This document shows, piece after piece, positions 59,010 to 64,000 of a stretch of DNA of 64,000 nt. Each line of letters begins with the position of its first letter. Positions within the stretch are counted from its first letter, which is position 1. The notes beneath the pieces are model-generated. The model did not search any database and was not told the origin of the DNA. It saw nothing but the letters and a program-made list of their open reading frames with translations. The DNA lies in the NCBI GenBank assembly GCA_023374045.1, contig CM041783.1, positions 126,419,503 through 126,483,502 on the forward strand, in the 5' to 3' direction. The translations under genes were made by a program, and so were the position numbers. The stretch comes from Limonium bicolor. Its lineage: Eukaryota; Streptophyta; Magnoliopsida; Caryophyllales; Plumbaginaceae.

Positions 59010-60962
59010 TACTCCGTATTTTACGTTTTCAGATTTCATGACATTCCGGTTTATGTCATTACTTATGTTTGTGTGGTGGTGTGTTTAGCTGATGGGACAC
59101 CGGAGTCTTTAAATTAAAAGACGGGGGCAAGGAGGTCGTTTCCCCTCTTTTATTTTGGTGAGACTTATTAAGGTAAATAAGTCATTTTATTTCTCATTCT
59201 CAATCCACGATCAGTTTTCAAATCGTGCGTTCTTCATCTCGACAGTTTCTACGCTCTTTCCCTCTTCTTCTTCCTTGGTGAGAACTTGGTCCTCTGGTGT
59301 GAATTGTTGCTGGTTCCGGTCGATTTCTACTGCTGCATCTGTTCGGGTTCTTCTCTTCTACAATCAGGTTTGGTTTTTCTTTCGATTCCGATGGTTTCCG
59401 CTCCTGTTTGAGAGAGGGCAGTTTTTCTGATTTTGGGTCTCTTCTCTTCTGCAATCAGTGGTGCTTTGTGCGTCTCCTCCGCTGTGTTTTGTTCGTTGAG
59501 TTGCGGGTAACGTCGGACAGCATCTTCGCTTCGAATTCATGTAAGTGGGGGATGGAATCGGGGTAGTTTGCTCACCCTCGGGGATTGTTTTTAATGTCTG
59601 TTTCGTATCCGATTTCATGTGTTGCTTGTGTGTTTTCTCGTTGGTTTTGCGTTGTTAATCGTTTGGCTAAGCCCCCGAGGTACTGATTTACCATTCTATG
59701 AGTTTTGTGTGAGTTTTGGTGATTTTTGACTGATTTCTGTTCGTCTGATCGCTCTGGATTTCGTCAGTTTCGCGCTGTCCGAACGTCTGTCCGAACTTGT
59801 AAGTTCGGACAGTGCATCGGGCGCGTTTTGTTTTTGAAGGTTTTGAAGTGTCCGAACATCGGTCCGAACTTCAAAGTTCGGACCTGACGCGAGGATGGAT
59901 TTTCGTAAAAGTTTCGACGTGTGTCCGAACTTGCAAGGTCGGACGCAAGTTCGGACACTAAGATGGTTCTGGCTTTAACTCTCGACTTACGTCCGAACTT
60001 TGACGTTCGGACGTAAGTTCGGACATTTGTATCTCCGTGACTTCTGACTCTCGGCCTCTGTCCGAACTTGCAAGGTCGGACGCAAGTTCGGACATGCCAC
60101 TGTTTTGAGCATAACTTCTCTGTTTTAGCTCCGTTTTGAGTTCCGTTTGCGGGGTTAGATTCCCCTATCTGTGTACAAGCTTCTTATGCTATTTTTATGC
60201 ATTTTTATGCACTTGAGATCTGTTTTGTGAGCTTTTGGTTTTGGGACCTAGTTACTTTGCTTCTGAGCCTTGGATAGTCGGGTCGGGCTGTCCCGTAGCA
60301 TGCTGTGCAGGAATTCCTTCTGTTTATACTCCTTAGGGTCTCCCTTAGGACGTTTTTGACCGACGGGTCTGTTAGCTGTCTCTACGGCTTCTGTTGTGGG
60401 ATCCTCGGATCCATAGGACCTTATGCGAGTCCTTCTGTTGTGTTAGCTGGCTACTAGTGTCCCATTCTTCTGTTTCTGATCTGAAGGTCCGACTGTGTTT
60501 TGAAGTGATATTCCGTTCTGCTCTGCCTCTGTTTGTGGTTTCATTCCGTCTTTATATTGACTCCGCTATCCTCTCAATTTATAAGTATTCTTCTGTTTCT
60601 GTTTTGAGTGGGCTTCCTTGAGGAAGTCTTCTGCTTGCTGGGCTGTTTAGCTCACCCCTTTACTTTGTTGCAGATTGAGCTCGTGGGATCTTCTCTTCTC
60701 GTCCCCTTCTGGAGTCTCGATATTTTTATATGTCTTTAGACTTGGTTTGCTTGCGCTTTGGACGCTTTAGTACTTTGTGTAGCCTTCGGGCCTCTCTGTT
60801 TGTATTTGACTTATAAGTATTTGGATCTTGTAAACTCTTTGGTATTTATACAAGTTTGTTATTCGGTTTTGGGATTCGTTTGCTTAGAGCCTTGCGACGT
60901 TAGGTAGTAGACTCGCGGCGTGTAACGGCCCTAACTCCTAGGCCGGTTTTGGGGTCGTTACA
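59005..60962 (+). repeat. Tekay 3' LTR
   Basis: 1958 bp, near-identical to 44051-46007; dyad array at 59776-60094; followed by TSD AAGTG. Confidence 0.97.
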
Positions 60963-60967
60963 AAGTG

Positions 60968-61653
60968 TGTGCTGTTATAATGCCATCTTGGATTGTGTAA
61001 TGTATTGTATATGCATGTGTGTTGTATGCAAAGCATGTATGTATGTTAAAAATGAACCGCATGCCTATTTGACCTTAATTAGTCGGCGTGCCCTAGCTAG
61101 CACGCGGTAAATGCGGAGTTCATGCGCAGCTTTTGCTGAGCCCCTTGGGGCGATGTTTTTACTACACGCAGGTACAAGAGAAGGGTGAAGACTGTGAAGA
61201 GATTTAGTTTAATTTCTTTTTGGTGTAAAGATGAATTTTGGATGGTGTACAAAGTAGTACACGGCTGTAGATTTTTGTTAGCCGGTGTACCATGGGGTAC
61301 ACCCTTTTGGATTGTGAAAGAATGATAGGATGGTGAATTGGTATAGATGAGTAGTTGTTTTAAACTCATTCATTTTTTGGAAACTAGTGGAAGGATGTAA
61401 TTGAATACACTTAAATACTCGGTAGTCCATTAATGTAAGCGAATGGTATTTTGTATTCAGTAAGCAATGTTTTAGTAGATCGGTATACTATGATCATCAG
61501 ACCGTCACTGTAAGTAGTATAAGCCTAGCTAGCCGTATGGGCGGTTAGCGGCGTTATATCACCCGCCATAGTAAGTAGTATTTCCGCTGCGAGTAGCTTT
61601 GATTATTGGGATGATTGGACGGTAAGCATAGGATTAGCGGTAGGGGTGTTACA
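60968..61653 (+). repeat. LTR-C segment 3 (LTR 3' end)
   Basis: Continues LTR-C after the Tekay insertion. Holds AACCGCATGC (61051), the CCCC/GGGG hairpin plus acceptor-like CGCAGGTACAAG (61134-61179) and CCGCTGCGA (61583-61591), then ends GGGGTGTTACA. Confidence 0.88.
61134..61179 (+). promoter_or_regulatory. Conserved LTR hairpin plus acceptor-like site (LTR-C)
   Basis: TTGCTGAGCCCCTTGGGGC, then GTTTTTACTACACGCAGGTACAAG. Same layout as in LARD-B, LTR-D and LTR-F. Confidence 0.6.
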
Positions 61654-61658
61654 CTATT

Positions 61659-61873
61659 ATTATAATAAACCGGCATTTTATGTAAAGAATCTAATATCAA
61701 GATGGCTAAAACGACTTAAGGAATCTTGATGATTTAAGACTACATTTAGCATACTAGCATTTCGATTGCTGGGCCCTTCAATGGGCCAAACATTCCAGGT
61801 TATTGATGAAGACTCAAGCTGGAGTGCGGGACACGGGGGTAGCAGTTGTGTTTTCAACAAACACCTTTGGTTT
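61659..61873. other. Unassigned spacer between LTR-C and LTR-E
   Basis: 215 bp, no LTR or known coding signature. A short open stretch near 61780-61870 on the plus strand (a VIDEDSSWSAGHG-like reading) is too short to call. Confidence 0.4.
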
Positions 61874-63392
61874 TGTAACACCCCTACTAATTTGGTTCCT
61901 AAGAATCCTATAAATGACGCACATAATAAATAAATCGCAGCGGTAAATAACAGACTGTCGCTCTAATGGTGTCACTGTTATCACTCACCCATACGGGTGA
62001 TAATGAGTTACCTGATAATCAACTTGCGAAACGTATTCCCGCAGTGACCACAAGAGATAGATAGTAGTACTTAAATAGCTTAAACAAATCTAACAACAAC
62101 CGATTATTACAGACCGTGAGCATCTAAACAAAATACACCTCGGTTACACAACCCGAGTCCAAAACAACTTTAGTATCACACAGTACCAAGTCTAACCAAC
62201 AGTAATAGTCGCGCCCCACGTCGACCCACCAGCTAGTCTCCTGCAATAAAAATGGTTTGTGGTATGGAATCAGCCCCTGCTGAGTATGTTATTACATGCC
62301 CCGTCATGCCTCCTCAAACCCCTCAATTAATTGGTCGAGAGCATGAGATTCGTTACATGCAATACTGTTTTAATATTTAAACTGTAAAACAATTAACAGT
62401 AATATCCATACAATAACACAACCATCAACACACGTAATATACTACAAGTATAACCAATGAACAACAAAGCGAAACAACGAGTATAATAAACAAGTATTAA
62501 TTCTCGTCCATGGTGTAGAAACCAATATCGTTCGCCACTGTACAAATCTCAGCTGTATTATTTGTTCAGTTATACCTAGTGGCAATGTCTTGTTAAAAAC
62601 GACATGTCTCTAATTACCCATATATTATGGCGGGTCACCCACGGCAGTAGCCACTCCAGCGGTAGAGTCTCCGACCAACGAGCCATTCTAGCTCACGGGA
62701 AATTTTCTTGATACTTACGGATCCGTACGCGGACATCCTGGTATCATTTTTGTGATCACAGCGCGCACCAAGAGCCACATCCTCTTGGCTTTACTAAATT
62801 CCATTAATTAATTATACCATCGCATCGCATTACCAAATTTTCTAACACAGCAGACTAAGGTCATTAGTCCAATCCGGAGTCTGTAAACTCGGGATCCAGT
62901 GTTAGATACGAGAGCGGCGTTTAGAAAGGCCAATGCTCCATATAATAGTCTCGGATAATATGTATATCTTATTATCCTAGTGCTACAACGTTTTTCTGAC
63001 GATCCTTATATTTCATATAAGACAACACCATAGCCGCTAGTTCGTTTTATATATAGGTTCATATATACGAACCAATACTGTTAACCTCAACAACAGGAAA
63101 TAATAAGCAGCTATAAATATACAATTCATGCATATTAATTAACACATTCAGACAAACAATCTTATCACAGATCACACAGAAGTCTGAACTGAAGAAGTCC
63201 TCAGAGACAATCGAAGACACATAACAACATACCTTTCACCATGATTATATTACGGTGGAGTATGAATCAGCAAAGTCCTATGCTCCATGTGTCATCTCTA
63301 ATAGTCTAAACAATACATAATGCTACTGATTAGCATCCCGTATAATAATACAACTCTACGGTACCCCATACCGTCACTAATACCTCCCGGTT
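61874..63392 (-). repeat. LTR-E, 3' part of a minus-strand LTR
   Basis: Plus strand begins TGTAACACCCC, the complement of the GGGGTGTTACA LTR end, and TCGCAGCGG lies at 61935-61943 as in the related LTRs. It is cut by LTR-F at 63392 and its start lies outside the window. No primer site is seen on the low-coordinate side, so it could be a solo LTR or the 3' LTR of a larger element. Confidence 0.75.
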
Positions 63393-64000
63393 TGTACACA
63401 CCCCATCTCATCCAATGTGGTTTCACAACTTAATAACATAAATATAATGTCACAGCGGAATTCAATACACTCCAGGACCTTGCCACGGTCTGATTGACAG
63501 AATATACCGAACATTAGTACAACCAAACTTATCCAAATACATATTCATCTTACAATCCCCTCACATCCTATACATCTTACTAACTCAAATTGTCATACGA
63601 GTGTACATGCACAACTCGTAGGCCACACTTAACCCGTAACGCTTGTACCACATCTTACTCGCACGACGGCCGCATCCTAACGTTCACCTGTGTAGTAAAA
63701 ACAGCCCCCAAAGGGGGTCAGCACGAATGCTAGTACGATCCTCTCATGGCCCCCAAGCTAACGTGGCGATGACGACCAATTGTCGATAGCATGGAGGTTG
63801 ATTAGATGGACAACATAATAGAATGTGCAATAAACAACAAACCAATTATGAACAATCAAAGTTCAAACCCAATGAACGACTTAAATGCGTTCCCTTAATT
63901 AGTGAGTCAATTTCTTCACTCCTTAAGTTACGTTTCCTCTTAATCTTAGTCCATCCTTATCTTACCTCAATCTTAGTTTTATCTTAGTCTTAGAAAACAA
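63393..64000 (-). repeat. LTR-F, minus-strand LTR related to LTR-D, runs off the window
   Basis: Begins TGTACACACCCCATC, one base different from the LTR-D end, then stays similar to 36732-37330 (CAGCGGAA, CCTTGCCACGGTCTGAT, AATATACCG, and the CAGCCCCCAAA...GTCAGCACGAATGCT block at 63710). The preceding 5 bp are CGGTT; the other TSD copy is outside. Confidence 0.8.
63686..63730 (-). promoter_or_regulatory. Conserved LTR hairpin plus acceptor-like site (LTR-F)
   Basis: Minus strand: GCTGACCCCCTTTGGGGGCT then TTTTTACTACACAGGT. Highly conserved with LTR-D over about 100 bp. Confidence 0.6.

Larger units (their letters stand above)
44051..60962 (+). mobile_element. Tekay-like Ty3/gypsy chromovirus, interrupted by TR-GAG element
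   Basis: LTRs of 1957 and 1958 bp, TG...CA ends, a perfect TSD AAGTG (44046-44050, 60963-60967), an initiator-Met primer site (46013) and a purine tract (58987-59004). The order gag, protease, RT, RNase H, integrase, chromodomain-like C-terminus defines Ty3/gypsy chromoviruses; the C-terminal domain and primer site fit the Tekay lineage. The native element is about 8.4 kb. Gag has an internal deletion, pol has several frameshifts, and TR-GAG sits between RNase H and integrase, so it is dead. Close LTR similarity indicates a young copy. Confidence 0.96.
27443..61653 (+). mobile_element. LTR-C: solo LTR, split by CACTA and Tekay insertions
   Basis: Starts TGAAATACCC at 27443 and ends GGGGTGTTACA at 61653. 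Three segments (27443-29406, 42914-44050, 60968-61653) add up to about 3.8 kb. No primer site follows the end and no purine tract precedes the start, so this is a solo LTR left by recombination. Flanks CTGTT (27438-27442) and CTATT (61654-61658) are a TSD with one change, fitting old age. The host array of GGTCGGTC dyads continues across the CACTA insertion, which confirms that the segments belong together. Confidence 0.88.

Overview
The window is plant nuclear DNA, almost certainly from an angiosperm with a large, repeat-rich genome. The evidence is Tekay-type Ty3/gypsy and CACTA elements with introns, TGGTATCAGAGC primer sites, TATA boxes and AT-rich non-coding DNA. I cannot name the species. 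I see no intact host gene, no tRNA or rRNA gene and no CRISPR array. About 99% of the bases belong to nested transposable elements. Most boundaries were fixed from terminal motifs plus target-site duplications (TSDs).

Layout. (1) 1-27300: LARD-A, a minus-strand, non-coding LTR element with a reconstructed LTR of about 6.5 kb and a 5.1-kb interior. Its 5' LTR is split by LARD-B (9880-23255, plus strand, 4.18-kb LTRs, 5.0-kb non-coding interior, TSD CACAT). (2) 27301-27442: a short unassigned spacer. (3) 27443-61653: solo LTR-C (about 3.8 kb of its own sequence, near-TSD CTGTT/CTATT), split by two insertions. The first is a CACTA (En/Spm) DNA transposon at 29407-42910 (TSD ATG), carrying a decayed TNP2-type transposase and a multi-exon second gene with a Ulp1-like protease domain. 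That second gene is split by minus-strand solo LTR-D at 36732-40727 (TSD CGATT). The second insertion is a Tekay-like chromovirus at 44051-60962 (TSD AAGTG). Its pol is split by a gag-only, Tat/Ogre-like element (TR-GAG) at 48939-57489 (TSD CCGTG). (4) 61659-61873: unassigned. (5) 61874-64000: minus-strand LTR-E, split by LTR-F, which runs off the window.

How the parts relate. LARD-A, LARD-B and LTRs C-F start TGAAATACCC (where the start is visible) and/or end GTGTTACA, and share short signatures near the LTR 3' end. The two LARDs use the same initiator-Met primer site and nearly the same 3' purine-tract region as the Tekay element, which suggests Tekay enzymes could have moved them in trans. 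Every coding copy here is broken by stops, frameshifts or insertions.

The most unusual signal is structural. Five LTR families (LARD-B, LTR-C, LTR-D, Tekay, TR-GAG) carry in mid-LTR an array of roughly 35-bp GC-rich inverted repeats built on GTCCG/CGGAC or GGTCGGTC/GACCGACC cores. In four of the five the modules repeat every 70-80 bp. The core sequence differs by family while the architecture is kept. Several other hairpins in the elements (at the primer site, in the LARD interiors, in the TR-GAG element) keep pairing despite sequence change.
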